A program made the translations under genes and the position numbers. DNA of 64,000 nucleotides from Kibdelosporangium aridum (GTDB taxonomy: Bacteria > Actinomycetota > Actinomycetes > Mycobacteriales > Pseudonocardiaceae): the NCBI RefSeq assembly GCF_900176515.1, contig NZ_FWXV01000018.1, positions 50,163 through 114,162 on the forward strand. The letters are read 5' to 3'. Numbering within the stretch: the first letter of the stretch is position 1; each line of letters opens with the position of its first letter. The notes under the pieces are model-generated. The model made no database searches. It had not been told where the DNA came from and was given only the letters and a program-made list of their open reading frames with translations. Below, piece after piece: positions 19,501 through 26,923 of the stretch.

Positions 19501-21355
19501 GGCCGAACCGGCCGTCAACGCCTGGCTGGCGAAGGCGGTGCTGCCCAAACCGGAGAAGGTGGCGGCCTGGGTCACGTGGAAGGTTCCGGGCGACCCGAGG
19601 ACGTACGACCGGGTAGTCACCCAGCAGGAGACCGGGCTGCAGGCGATCGATCTGCTGTGGGTGCTGCGCCCGACCGACGAAGCGGCGATGTCTGATTTGG
19701 ACGACCGAATTCTCGGTGTGGTGATGGAGGACGAGCGGCCGCGCCCGGACGCCGAGGTGACCATCCACTACACCACGCGCGTCTCGAGAATGGTCACCTT
19801 CTTCGAGCTGTCACCGTTGATTGCCGCGTTGCGCACTCTGCTGACAACGTCACGTCCGTTGCGGCCGACCGATTTGGTTCCCGCCGCAGGTGGCGCGCCG
19901 GTCAGTCAGTCCGCAGACGATGCCGTCTCGCTGCCTCGGGCACGTCCGGCCGCCGTCCTTGAGTCGCTGAACGACTTGGTGACCGAGGTCGAGGAGTTCA
20001 TCGCGGAGCCGCCCGACTCGGTCGACGAGGTCATGGCGACGTACGCGAAACTGACCGTGGCTGCCGGTGGATTCGGTCTGGTGCGCAGCAGTTGGGGCGA
20101 GCTGGCGTTGTGGCGGCACGGTGTGTATGCCGATGTTCTGGCCGCAGTCGCCGAGATCGCCGCGCGGATGCGTACCGCGCTCGAAGCCGCCGACAAGATC
20201 CTCGACTTCTACGACCACGACCTGCCATCGTCCACACCGGACGACGAGCGGTTCCGGATCCTGCTGCAGGCCGAGCGGTTGCTGACCACCAAGCCCGAGA
20301 AGCGGCCCGAGACTCCGTTCCGGATGCGGTTCAACCTGACCATCCTGCGAGGTGAGTTCGCCTCCCGGCTCGAGGATCTCGAAGGGCTGGCCAGCACGTC
20401 GGAGACCACGTTGAGCGGGTTGCTCGACGAGGTCGCGGAGCTGCTCCCGTTGGACGAGTACGACCCCACTGACTTGGATCTCAAGCCGTTCCAGGACCGG
20501 GTTACGGCTTATCGGCAGGAACTGCTGGCGCGAGCCGGCAGGCTGAAGGGCGAACTGGTCACTCGGCGAAAGAACTCGGAACCAGCGTTCGTGTCTTACG
20601 ACAAGGCCGTCATCGGGCCGGACCGCGTCCGGGCCGCGACCGACGCGCTGAAAGCGTTGCTCGGCGAGGACGTGCTGGCGGTGCCGGAGTTCACGCCGTC
20701 GGCCACGGTGATGCAGCAGTGGCGCAAGGCCCGCAACGACAGTGACGATCTCCTGGAACACCTTGACGACCGGGACTTCCCTGTCGACGACTGGCTGCAC
20801 GGGATGGCACGCGTGCGGGAAATGCCACGCCTGTGGGAGAAGACCGTCACGCTCGCCGACGCTCTGCTCGGCCTGGGCGGGCTGCTCGGTACCGGAATCC
20901 TTGGCTGGAAGGAACCCGCGCTGTCGCCGATCCAGCTGCCGTACGTCGAAGGCGATCATTGGCTGGGGATGGAGTTCGCGCCAAGAGACCCGGACGAACC
21001 AGACCCGCTCGGCCAGGACAGGTTGCTGTTCACCGCGCATTACGCGTCCGGGCTGAGCCGCGATTCGCAGTGCGGGCTCGTGTTCGACGAATGGACCGAG
21101 GTGATTCCGGCCGAGCGGGAGACCACCGGCATCGCGGTGCACATCGACCGGCCGGACTCCGAACCGCCGCAGGCCATGCTGTTGGTCGTGCCGCCGGTAC
21201 GGGATCCCCGGGCGAACTGGACGCCAGGCGACCTGATCGCCGCGGTGACCGAGACGTTCGCGATGGCCAAGACCCGGGCCGTGGAACCGGACCATCTCGA
21301 CGGGACGGCGTACGCGCACCTGCTCCCGGCGATCTCACTGGAAGGCCGCCCATGA
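16529..21355 (+). CDS. Giant conserved protein of unknown function (1608 aa)
   Basis: 1608 residues from ATG 16529, with AGGAG about 10 nt upstream inside the preceding gene. The N-terminal block ETRYTATHLLIRVFPDDW (residues 19-36), followed by a YWxxxW element, looks like the signature of a family of very large uncharacterised bacterial proteins. Large parts of the middle and end are predicted helical (for example about 1180-1420 is rich in heptad-like Leu/Glu/Arg). No signal peptide, transmembrane helix, nucleotide-binding motif or protease motif was found. The stop overlaps the next ATG (ATGA). Size, lack of catalytic motifs and position suggest the main scaffold of an assembly. Homology beyond that cannot be decided by eye. 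Confidence 0.85.
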   Translation: MPDLSLEFPVLLGPVRVETRYTATHLLIRVFPDDWSVNKFEEKPTQAEVGALDAYWTALWASGGSPAGERAAWEELVARVPAGRAGWLLQNRRPANPADRPTAGRDITVLVIVSPQPVAAQDRQPSVTYWTSVWRAHGDRAKLRDADITLRAAVGPSRADAIRALRPSGVDRAPVSRGDAVVVGFLVLPPLPPNELAPQSWTTAAKAQLLPDRFIFTGYVGDVQVFSEPGNPVRPDLAVSPDPSETEENQLKINEDDGSLRMPPKLLWLTNFGEAVEAGMGIKIPLEPQFAEKLDRLVVLGLREQAAPQDSANALGKLLTDQLRSPAGFSLLPQGTPTNNTEHAPAGQDPQAEAEAGLATAAGFTAAAEDWTSKTDGEWFAELLGLDPAVLAGVPNAEGTDRLEARAAHTALWPSTWGHYLQDLLAAEHIAETRKFFLEHVSGRGPLPAVKIGRQPYGILPTTVFSRLDWPDTASHRKALNALLLEAAQDWKDALQHVKFLDGPTTDVHQKLLDILALHPASTEYHFRDTESALEFQATDALTTLATPVRDLLARLGGTGDVRELFADVSEPALMPVVDDRPLSEVDPIRVYTGDDTNYLRWLADYAGTNLEKIRKQEGFINNTPPSALLYLLARQAVLLGAATPDLAEQIDALEILADLPTARLERVFAEHIDAATYRLDAWRLGLVNERLAELRSGNTRGLHLGAYGWLENISRNQDKFKSEKAPADLTEVFGTDFIPHYEKNGGYIHAPSPTHARTAAVLRAGYLANGSKADANMFAVNLSSDRVRVALTIVDGMRQGQSLGALLGYRFERGLHDRQIGLDRFIAGLRTRFPLRANKIDETSADPSRIQLVEARNVINGLDLVRHVNTVDEQAGEPQEYPFGIPGLPDADPTQKEHIRAEVDALRNINDALADLAVAEGVHQALQGNVERASATLDAYAKEGLPPEPAVVDTPRSGTTLTHRLGIQFTPNLGPDDGAPLLGRNNPRARAEPAVNAWLAKAVLPKPEKVAAWVTWKVPGDPRTYDRVVTQQETGLQAIDLLWVLRPTDEAAMSDLDDRILGVVMEDERPRPDAEVTIHYTTRVSRMVTFFELSPLIAALRTLLTTSRPLRPTDLVPAAGGAPVSQSADDAVSLPRARPAAVLESLNDLVTEVEEFIAEPPDSVDEVMATYAKLTVAAGGFGLVRSSWGELALWRHGVYADVLAAVAEIAARMRTALEAADKILDFYDHDLPSSTPDDERFRILLQAERLLTTKPEKRPETPFRMRFNLTILRGEFASRLEDLEGLASTSETTLSGLLDEVAELLPLDEYDPTDLDLKPFQDRVTAYRQELLARAGRLKGELVTRRKNSEPAFVSYDKAVIGPDRVRAATDALKALLGEDVLAVPEFTPSATVMQQWRKARNDSDDLLEHLDDRDFPVDDWLHGMARVREMPRLWEKTVTLADALLGLGGLLGTGILGWKEPALSPIQLPYVEGDHWLGMEFAPRDPDEPDPLGQDRLLFTAHYASGLSRDSQCGLVFDEWTEVIPAERETTGIAVHIDRPDSEPPQAMLLVVPPVRDPRANWTPGDLIAAVTETFAMAKTRAVEPDHLDGTAYAHLLPAISLEGRP

Positions 21356-23103
21356 CCGAGATGTGGAGCCGGCTGGAGGGCCGGCCACGGACCGTCGACT
21401 TCGACCGCGCCCTGCGGGTGGAGATCCGCGATCCACTGTGGATGCTCGCCCGTCAGTGGCAGCTGGGCGAGTTCCACGGTTCGGACGCCGGTTCGCCGGT
21501 CACCGCGACCTACTCGGTCACGCCGGCCCGGCCGACCCGGTTGCGTCCCGGCGGCGGCCAGCCCGACGACCTGCCGACCGGCCTGCCGCTGGAGACCGTG
21601 GCGGAGCGACGATCGGTGCCGGTGGCGTTCGGCGACGAGGAGATCGCGTTCGACCTGCGTCTCGCGATAGGACGCAGGTGGCTGAAACTGCTCGACAAGC
21701 ACAGCCTGCTCGGTCACGTTCTCGACTTCGGTGGCCAGTACATCAGGAAATACCCGATCGCACTGCCCAATCCCGACCAACCGGAAGACGTCTCGAAACT
21801 GGCGCATCCGCAAGTGTGGGCGACCATGCAGACGGTCGCCCAGCGGCGGATGGACGGTTATCAGTTCTACCTGCACCTCAAGGATGGCCGGGACGCCGAC
21901 GAGGGCATCACGACCATTCCGTTGCTGCACCACCAGTTGCTGCTGGATCTCGGTGGCCGTCTGGTCGACTGGTTCGAGGCGTTGATCGTGCAGCCGGGCG
22001 GAAACTCCACCTGGGACCCGCGCCGCCTCGAGCACCAGTTCTCGATTGCCGCGTCAACTCCGACCGGTTCGGAGAAAGTCCTGACGGCGCAGGAGTACCC
22101 GGGCGGCTCGCTCGACTGGCACGCGTTCTCCGTCGACACGGGCCCTCGGCTGGGAGGGACCGCGCAGCCGGAGAAGACGTTGAGCCGTACTGTGTTCCCG
22201 GCGCCGGTCCGTTACTCCGGCATGCCGCTGCCGCGCTGGTGGGCGTTGGAGGACGGCCGCACGAACTTCGCCGCCGTACGTCCGGACAGCACTGACATGG
22301 CCCGGCTGGTGTTCCTGGAGTTCGCGCTGATCTTCGGCAACGACTGGTACCAACTGCCGTGCGACTTGCCAGTGGGGACAATCAATTCGATTCGTGGCAT
22401 GACCGTCACCGACGTCTTCGAGCAGACGCAGTGGATCACCGCAGCGGGTTCCGGCCCCGACGAGAAGTGGCAACGCTGGTCAATGTTCACTTTGGACACA
22501 ATCGGCACGGACGAGCTTCCCGCGGACACCGACCTGTTGTTGCCGCCGAGCGTGCCGAAAGTCGCCGAAGGCCCTGCGTTGGAAGAGGTCCTGCTGATCC
22601 GCGACGAGAACGCCAACCTCGTGTGGGGAATCGAGCAGACAATCCGGACACCCACCGGTGAACCTCGCCGGGGCAGCGAGGCTGCCGCCGAGGTGGTGGC
22701 GTTCCGCCAGAACAATCTCACGCGACCGGCTGCGGACCCCGACCCACCCCGAGCGCCGATTTCCTACGTGGCCATGAACAGCATCCCGGAGAACTGGATC
22801 CCGTTCATTCCGGTGCACGTGGACGAGGACAAACGAGAGATCCAGCTGCAACGCGCCGCAATGCCCAGCATCGTGGACGGTGAGCCCGTCCGCCCCCGGA
22901 CAACCCTGCTGCGTGAAGGCTTCGACAACGGCAAGCAGTACTTCATCAACGAGGAGGAAATCCCCCAAGCAGGCACGAGACTCTCCGTGGCCTACAACCG
23001 GACCCGCTGGCGCGACGGCCGTGTGGTCGTCTGGCTCAGCGCCCACCGGGGCGAGGGGCGAGGCCAAGGTTCCAGCGGCCTGGCCTTCGACACGATCAGG
23101 TGA
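21352..23103 (+). CDS. Conserved protein of unknown function (583 aa), last gene of operon
   Basis: 583 residues from ATG 21352, sharing ATGA with the 1608-residue gene. Its hallmark is DPLWMLARQWQLGEFHGSDA at residues 27-46, followed by GSPV, a striking tryptophan-rich block that I recall from uncharacterised proteins of several phyla. Other aromatic-rich stretches (PRWWALEDG near 290, IFGNDWYQLP near 330) look like a rigid beta core. The C-terminal third is beta-rich, ending VVVWLSAHRGEG. No export signal or enzyme motif. It closes the operon: a strong hairpin lies 71 nt beyond its stop. Likely a partner subunit of the two larger proteins. Function unknown. Confidence 0.85.
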   Translation: MTEMWSRLEGRPRTVDFDRALRVEIRDPLWMLARQWQLGEFHGSDAGSPVTATYSVTPARPTRLRPGGGQPDDLPTGLPLETVAERRSVPVAFGDEEIAFDLRLAIGRRWLKLLDKHSLLGHVLDFGGQYIRKYPIALPNPDQPEDVSKLAHPQVWATMQTVAQRRMDGYQFYLHLKDGRDADEGITTIPLLHHQLLLDLGGRLVDWFEALIVQPGGNSTWDPRRLEHQFSIAASTPTGSEKVLTAQEYPGGSLDWHAFSVDTGPRLGGTAQPEKTLSRTVFPAPVRYSGMPLPRWWALEDGRTNFAAVRPDSTDMARLVFLEFALIFGNDWYQLPCDLPVGTINSIRGMTVTDVFEQTQWITAAGSGPDEKWQRWSMFTLDTIGTDELPADTDLLLPPSVPKVAEGPALEEVLLIRDENANLVWGIEQTIRTPTGEPRRGSEAAAEVVAFRQNNLTRPAADPDPPRAPISYVAMNSIPENWIPFIPVHVDEDKREIQLQRAAMPSIVDGEPVRPRTTLLREGFDNGKQYFINEEEIPQAGTRLSVAYNRTRWRDGRVVVWLSAHRGEGRGQGSSGLAFDTIR

Positions 23104-23173
23104 GTCCTACATGAGTGTGGGCGGGCCAGGTGTCATCGCGGCGCGTCGACGGCGGCGCAGGACTCCATCCGAT

Positions 23174-23199
23174 GGCCCCGGCGCTCGATCGCCGGGGCC
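23174..23199. terminator. Strong hairpin between convergent genes
   Basis: Perfect 10-bp stem GGCCCCGGCG / CGCCGGGGCC with the 6-nt loop CTCGAT, followed on the plus strand by GCTTGTTCG. It lies between the end of the large operon (23103) and the end of the convergent secreted-protein gene (23232), so it probably stops transcripts from both sides. Confidence 0.8.
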
Positions 23200-23231
23200 G
23201 CTTGTTCGTCGCACACGCGCGCGTGCCGGTG

Positions 23232-23507
23232 CTACTGGCCGTTGTCGTATTCGAAGTAGTAGCCGGTAGACGCGAAGTACTTACACGGAATCGTAATTTT
23301 GTAGTAGCGCCGGTACTCGCCCTGAACGGTGAGGCACTCAGCCTCGCTGTACGGCCCCTTCCACTTCAGGGCCTGCACGCCCGCGCTTCCTTCGGCAGCC
23401 GCTGGCGCGGCAATGGCCGCCGGCGTTCCCGCCAGTGTCAGGATCGCTCCGGTAACGGCGGCGGTCGTCGCGAAGGCGGCCAACCCCGTCCGAATCTTGC
23501 GATGCAT
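23232..23507 (-). CDS. Small secreted protein with two cysteines
   Basis: 91 residues from ATG 23507, preceded by GGGGAG 4-8 nt upstream; the longer open frame to 23606 lacks such a site. Residues 1-33 are a classical Sec signal peptide (MHRKIRTGLAAF..., hydrophobic core, cleavage likely after AIA-A). The mature part of about 55 residues is aromatic-rich (YRRYYKITIPCKYF...GYYFEYDNGQ) and has two cysteines that could form one disulphide. Similar short secreted Tyr/Cys proteins are common in actinobacteria and mostly unnamed. It is convergent with the large operon and so probably has its own promoter. Confidence 0.75.
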   Translation of the reverse strand: MHRKIRTGLAAFATTAAVTGAILTLAGTPAAIAAPAAAEGSAGVQALKWKGPYSEAECLTVQGEYRRYYKITIPCKYFASTGYYFEYDNGQ

Positions 23508-23890
23508 GTTTCTCCCCACTGCTAGGAGCCGACTCGCTCGACCCGCTTCGTGGCTCAAGCTAGCCGCCGGGGGAAATTGCCGACCACGTCGACCAGAAGG
23601 TTTCAAGCATGGTTGAAACCTTGCGGCAAAAGCATGCGCGTCTCCACTATGAACTGCGGTATGGCTTCTACTCCGCGTTCAGCGGACGGTGAGACCAGTC
23701 CCCATGGTGCGGTCGGCCAGCCCGAGCCGGGCCATCGCCTGAGCAGCCCAGCGGTGGAGGGTGATCGCGCGCCTAGGCTCCCGATGACAGATCTGGAACG
23801 GCGTTGACCCTGATCGAACTCCTGCGGCACACCGAGCCGCTGTGCTTGCCAGCTCAGCGGCCCGGCGCCTGGCTGCGTTGTGCCGGGTGC
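23508..23890. other. Intergenic region, no gene seen
   Basis: About 380 bases between the start of the secreted-protein gene and the end of the small membrane-protein gene, both on the minus strand. It should hold the promoter of the secreted-protein gene. The frames on both strands show no domain. A small dyad AAGGTTTCAAGCATGGTTGAAACCTT (AAGGTTTCAA / TTGAAACCTT around CGATGG-like centre) near 23598-23622 is visible and may be an operator or weak hairpin. Confidence 0.5.
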
Positions 23891-24154
23891 TCACTCCGTA
23901 CGTCGGGCCGGGATCACCAGCATGATCGACATGACCACGAGCAGACTCAGCAGCACGACGTTGAGCACCTGGTCCGGCGGCTCATACATGTGCAGCATCG
24001 TCAAGTGGTAGACGAAATGCAGGAAGTTGAACACCAGCAGGACGGCACCTGCCATCGGCTTCTTGACGTTGGCCAGCACCAACAAGCTCAGCAGGGTGAA
24101 CGCCAGATAGGCGGCGCCGACGTCCGGGTCACCGTTTTGTTCCCTTGTGGACAT
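23891..24154 (-). CDS. Small three-helix membrane protein
   Basis: 87 residues with three hydrophobic segments (about 13-30, 36-52 and 63-82) and a basic tail IPARRTE, so an integral membrane protein. The middle segment FNFLHFVYHLTMLHMY contains two histidines in the membrane. The start overlaps the upstream chimeric gene by 26 nt, and no good ribosome site precedes it, so it may be the C-terminal remainder of a longer membrane protein whose start was lost when the region was rearranged. It is the last gene of a short minus-strand group with the DUF5994 chimera and desaturase. Function unknown. Confidence 0.55.
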   Translation of the reverse strand: MSTREQNGDPDVGAAYLAFTLLSLLVLANVKKPMAGAVLLVFNFLHFVYHLTMLHMYEPPDQVLNVVLLSLLVVMSIMLVIPARRTE

Positions 24155-24494
24155 CCAGCTCGGCGATGTGCTCGGCGAACGTGCGTGTCGCCTTGGTGAA
24201 CGGGCCTTGCGGCAGCAGTGCGCCGCCGATCATCGCCTTGCCGGCCCGGCCGGGCAACTTGACCGGGAGCACGAGCTTGTGGGTGCCACGGGCCCGTGCG
24301 ATCCGCTTCAATGTCGAGGACAAGGCCGCGACCAGCGCGGGGAACTCTGCTGCTGGGGTCGGTCGATCGCGGCCACCAGCCACCGTCGACATGCCCAGGG
24401 GCGGCGTTGTCCGGTTCATCTGCAACCGGGCCTCGCGGCGTGCTGGCTCCGTGGTCGGTTGGACGTCCGTGTCGAGGAGGCTGTCGGTCGTCAC
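24129..24494 (-). pseudogene. DUF5994-like chimera with compensated frameshift
   Basis: Frame of 121 residues from GTG 24494, which shares GTGA with the desaturase stop. The first part (LLDTDVQPTTEPARREARLQ, then AAEFPALVAALSS) matches the start of the two intact DUF5994 genes nearby. Between them, the family signature VDGGWWPRSTDP is present in the DNA (about 24357-24392) but in another frame: one indel takes the frame away and a second restores it, so the protein reads MSTVAGGRDRPTP instead. After residue 58 the sequence (TLKRIARARGTHKLVLPVKL...) no longer resembles DUF5994 and looks like another small basic protein. I read it as a damaged gene fused to a second gene, probably non-functional for the first half. 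Confidence 0.55.
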
Positions 24495-25270
24495 GATGTC
24501 CTCGCGGCTGTTTTGAGTCTGCGGGCCAGTCGTTCTGGTCTCGGCCAGCGGACTTTGGTGGCCCAGCCGAGTTTTTCGAAGATCCGGATCAGCCGGGCGG
24601 AGATGTCGATCTGTCCACGTTGGACGCCGTGGCGTGCGCAGGTGGGGTCGGCGTGGTGGGAGTTGTGCCAGGACTCGCCCATCGACAGCAGTGCCAGCGG
24701 CCAGAAGTTCGCTGATTTGTCCCGGGCGGTGAAGGGCCGGTCGCCGATCATGTGGCAGATGGAGTTCACCGACCAGGTGACGTGGTGCAGCACTGCGACC
24801 CGCACCAGGCCGGCCCAGAAGAACGCGGTCAGCGCACCCCACCAGCTCCAGGTGATCAGCCCACCGGCTACGGCGGGTGCGAGCAAGGACACGGCGGTCA
24901 GCGCGGGGAACCAGCGGTTGACGCGTTGGATATCCGGGTCGGCGAGCAGGTCGGGCGCGAAGCGGGTGGCGTTGGTCTGTTCGCGTTGGAACAGCCAGCC
25001 CATGTGGGCGTGCCAGAAGCCTTTGGCCAGTGCGCGGGCTGAGGTGCCGAATCGCCAGGGGGAGTGCGGATCACCCCCACGATCAGCGTAAGCGTGGTGG
25101 CGGCGGTGGTCGGCGACCCAACTGATGATCGGGCCCTGCTCGGCATAGGAGGCAAAGATCCCGCAGTGGCTGTAGGAGATGCCCCGCCGCATACAGAACT
25201 CCCGCACTAGTGGTTGAGCGCGGCGCAGGTTGGGCGCGGCATGCTGCAGAGCAGGGTGTTCGATCTGCAC
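24491..25270 (-). pseudogene. Acyl-CoA/acyl-lipid desaturase missing its N-terminus
   Basis: Similar to membrane fatty acid desaturases of the delta-9 (DesA3/stearoyl-CoA) type. The second histidine box HRRHH (in WVADHRRHHAYADRGGDPHS) and the third box HNSHH (in ESWHNSHHADPTCARHG) are intact, and two hydrophobic hairpin segments are seen between them. The first box HxxxxH and the first membrane hairpin, normally about 60-80 residues, are absent; in their place are about 45 unrelated residues. Without the first box the di-iron centre cannot form, so this is probably inactive. No good ribosome site precedes the frame. It heads a minus-strand group with the damaged DUF5994 gene, suggesting that this segment is decaying as a whole. 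Confidence 0.7.
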
Positions 25271-25379
25271 TTCTTTTAGGGCCGGCCAGTGCCCCCAACC
25301 GGGATGCGGTTGAGGACACCGGTTCTTGTGTCTCCGTCAGCGTGTCTGCTGGTAGGAGCACAGTGTGGGGCTGCGTGTG

Positions 25380-25604
25380 TTAGCAGACCGGGTGGACATC
25401 TGTAGCGCGCAGGCCCTGAGCGTGCGGTTCAAGGGTGAACCTCACCCGGTCGCCTCTGCCGATCGGGCGGAGGCTGTCGCTGGTGATCTGTGACTGGTGC
25501 ACGAAGATCTCGGCGCCACCGTCGTCACGGGAGACGAAGCCCGCGCGGGAGATGAAACCGAAGCCTCGCTCCGCGTCGAACCACGTCACAATGCCATGTG
25601 CCAT
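25380..25604 (-). CDS. Second, divergent cold shock domain protein
   Basis: 74 residues from ATG 25604. A single cold shock domain is complete: MAHGIVTWFDAERGFGFIS holds the RNP1-type GFGFI, and AEIFVHQSQI holds the RNP2-type VFVH equivalent. A four- to six-residue insertion (RAGFVSRDDGG) separates them compared with its neighbour, and the end RATDVHPVC carries an unusual cysteine. It starts 23 nt after the stop of the canonical cold shock gene, so both are made from one transcript. Role: binding single-stranded RNA/DNA and melting RNA structure, probably with a different target range. Confidence 0.85.
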   Translation of the reverse strand: MAHGIVTWFDAERGFGFISRAGFVSRDDGGAEIFVHQSQITSDSLRPIGRGDRVRFTLEPHAQGLRATDVHPVC

Positions 25605-25627
25605 CAGGTTTTTCCGCTGCTGCCGGG

Positions 25628-25828
25628 TCAGACGGCGCGGACGCCGGTGGCCTGCGGGCCCTTGGGGCCCTGGTTGACCTCGAACTCGACGCGCTGGTTC
25701 TCCTCCAGGCTGCGGTAGCCGTGGCCGTCGATCTCCGAGTAGTGCACGAAGACGTCCGGGCCGTCTTCGCGGGAGAGGAAGCCGAAGCCCTTCTCCGAGT
25801 TGAACCATTTCACGGTTCCGTTTGTCAT
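25628..25828 (-). CDS. cspA: CspA-family cold shock protein
   Basis: 66 residues, the usual size. MTNGTVKWFNSEKGFGFL and DVFVHYSEI hold the RNP1 and RNP2 nucleic-acid-binding motifs; ending GPQATGVRAV is typical of actinobacterial CspA. The ribosome site AGGGAAAAAGG precedes ATG 25828. It acts as an RNA chaperone in the cytosol, binding single-stranded nucleic acid and preventing secondary structure. A 5' region of about 200-300 nt without genes precedes it, in keeping with the long leaders often seen on cold shock mRNAs, although I cannot show a thermosensor structure. Confidence 0.93.
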   Translation of the reverse strand: MTNGTVKWFNSEKGFGFLSREDGPDVFVHYSEIDGHGYRSLEENQRVEFEVNQGPKGPQATGVRAV

Positions 25829-26157
25829 GCCTTTTTCCCTTACATCGAGCTGGATATGGGCGCCGCACTGCGCGGTTCCCCGGCCGGGGTTTCAGACGGC
25901 GACTTCTCCAGCTTGTCCTGCAAGGTAAAGAAAGAGGCGCCCGCAACAATGTTTCCGCGAGCGTGATGAAACACGAACACAAAACTCTACGACCACCCCG
26001 TACAACCCGGCTGGCATCCGATTCGTTCCCCAAACTGTGCCAAGGTGTTGCACGTCACCTGCTCGTCCGAAGCTGTGTCGCGATCCGGCACGTGGGCGGT
26101 GGCCTTACGAGCCGGGGGCATCCCGAACTGCGGTCCATTGCGTTCGCGGCGGATCCA
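25829..26157. other. Intergenic leader region upstream of cold shock genes
   Basis: About 330 bases on the 5' side of cspA, downstream of a DUF5994 gene on the same strand. It is noticeably less GC-rich around 25920-25990. It probably carries the cspA promoter and a long untranslated leader. No protein-coding frame can be supported. Confidence 0.5.
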
Positions 26158-26634
26158 TTATGGACAGCTGCGCTGTCGATGCGAAACGCCGTTGCTGGCA
26201 AGGATATCCTCAGCGGTGGCGGTCGTGTCCGAACCGGACGCCGATCTCAGCACCGCGCGGGCCACACCACCGGGCGTGGCCGGCGGAACCACCAACACGC
26301 GGACTTGCTTCAGGTTCGGCCCTGCCAGTACCACGGTGTTCGGTTGCATGGTGCGCAGGGCTGCCAAGTGGACCGTCCAGCCCTCGACCGTCAGCGTGTT
26401 TTCAGCCGGGTCCCAGTCGTCGGGGTGGTAGCCGATATGACGGGCTGGCCCGACCCATGAGCTCAATGCCGCGACCAGCGCGGGGAATTCCGCTGCCGGA
26501 TCGGTCGACCACGGCCACCAGCCCCCGTCGAGGGTCCCACGGGCCGCGGTACTCGGTTTGATCTTCAATCGCAGTTCGCGTCTTGTGCGCTGGAGGGGCG
26601 CGTCAGCGTCGGTAGTGAGCAGGTCCGAGATCAT
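26158..26634 (-). CDS. DUF5994 family protein
   Basis: 158 residues from ATG 26634, with GGGAG 7-11 nt upstream. The family hallmark LDGGWWPWSTDPAAEFPAL is at about residues 35-53, followed by a Tyr/Trp-rich block (HIGYHPDDWDP) and a C-terminal part LVVPPATPGGVARAVL. No signal peptide or membrane segment, so cytosolic. DUF5994 proteins are widespread in actinobacteria, often beside anti-sigma, GAF-ANTAR or stress genes; function is unknown. There are two intact copies (this and 30447-30959) and one broken copy in this window. Confidence 0.85.
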   Translation of the reverse strand: MISDLLTTDADAPLQRTRRELRLKIKPSTAARGTLDGGWWPWSTDPAAEFPALVAALSSWVGPARHIGYHPDDWDPAENTLTVEGWTVHLAALRTMQPNTVVLAGPNLKQVRVLVVPPATPGGVARAVLRSASGSDTTATAEDILASNGVSHRQRSCP

Positions 26635-26923
26635 CTCGGCGCTCCCGCCTCTGGCCGGACTCGCCGACCGGGTTTCGTGGTGCTCCCAAAGTGGCGCCAG
26701 CTTGACTGCCGACGCTCGAAATACCCTCGGTACTGTTCAGTATACGCGAGACAGCGCATCCATCGGATTTACCTCCTCAATCAGTCACCTGGTGGCCTGG
26801 GACACGGCTGGCACCGTTTCGGCAGTGCCGCTTGAGACAGTTACGGCAGATCGGTCCCACTAGGCCGGGCGCAACCGTGTTGTCTCGTCAACGAGATCGG
26901 GCCGCGCTGATGCGCCTGGTCGG

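Noticed and set aside
5459..23103. Contractile injection system, type VI secretion or prophage tail module
   Set aside because: Large coupled genes invite the idea, but no sheath, tube, baseplate, spike, AAA ATPase, terminase or capsid gene is visible. Unknown proteins alone do not support it.
23804..24199. 131-residue plus-strand frame with many Gln/His
   Set aside because: Antisense of the three-helix membrane protein.
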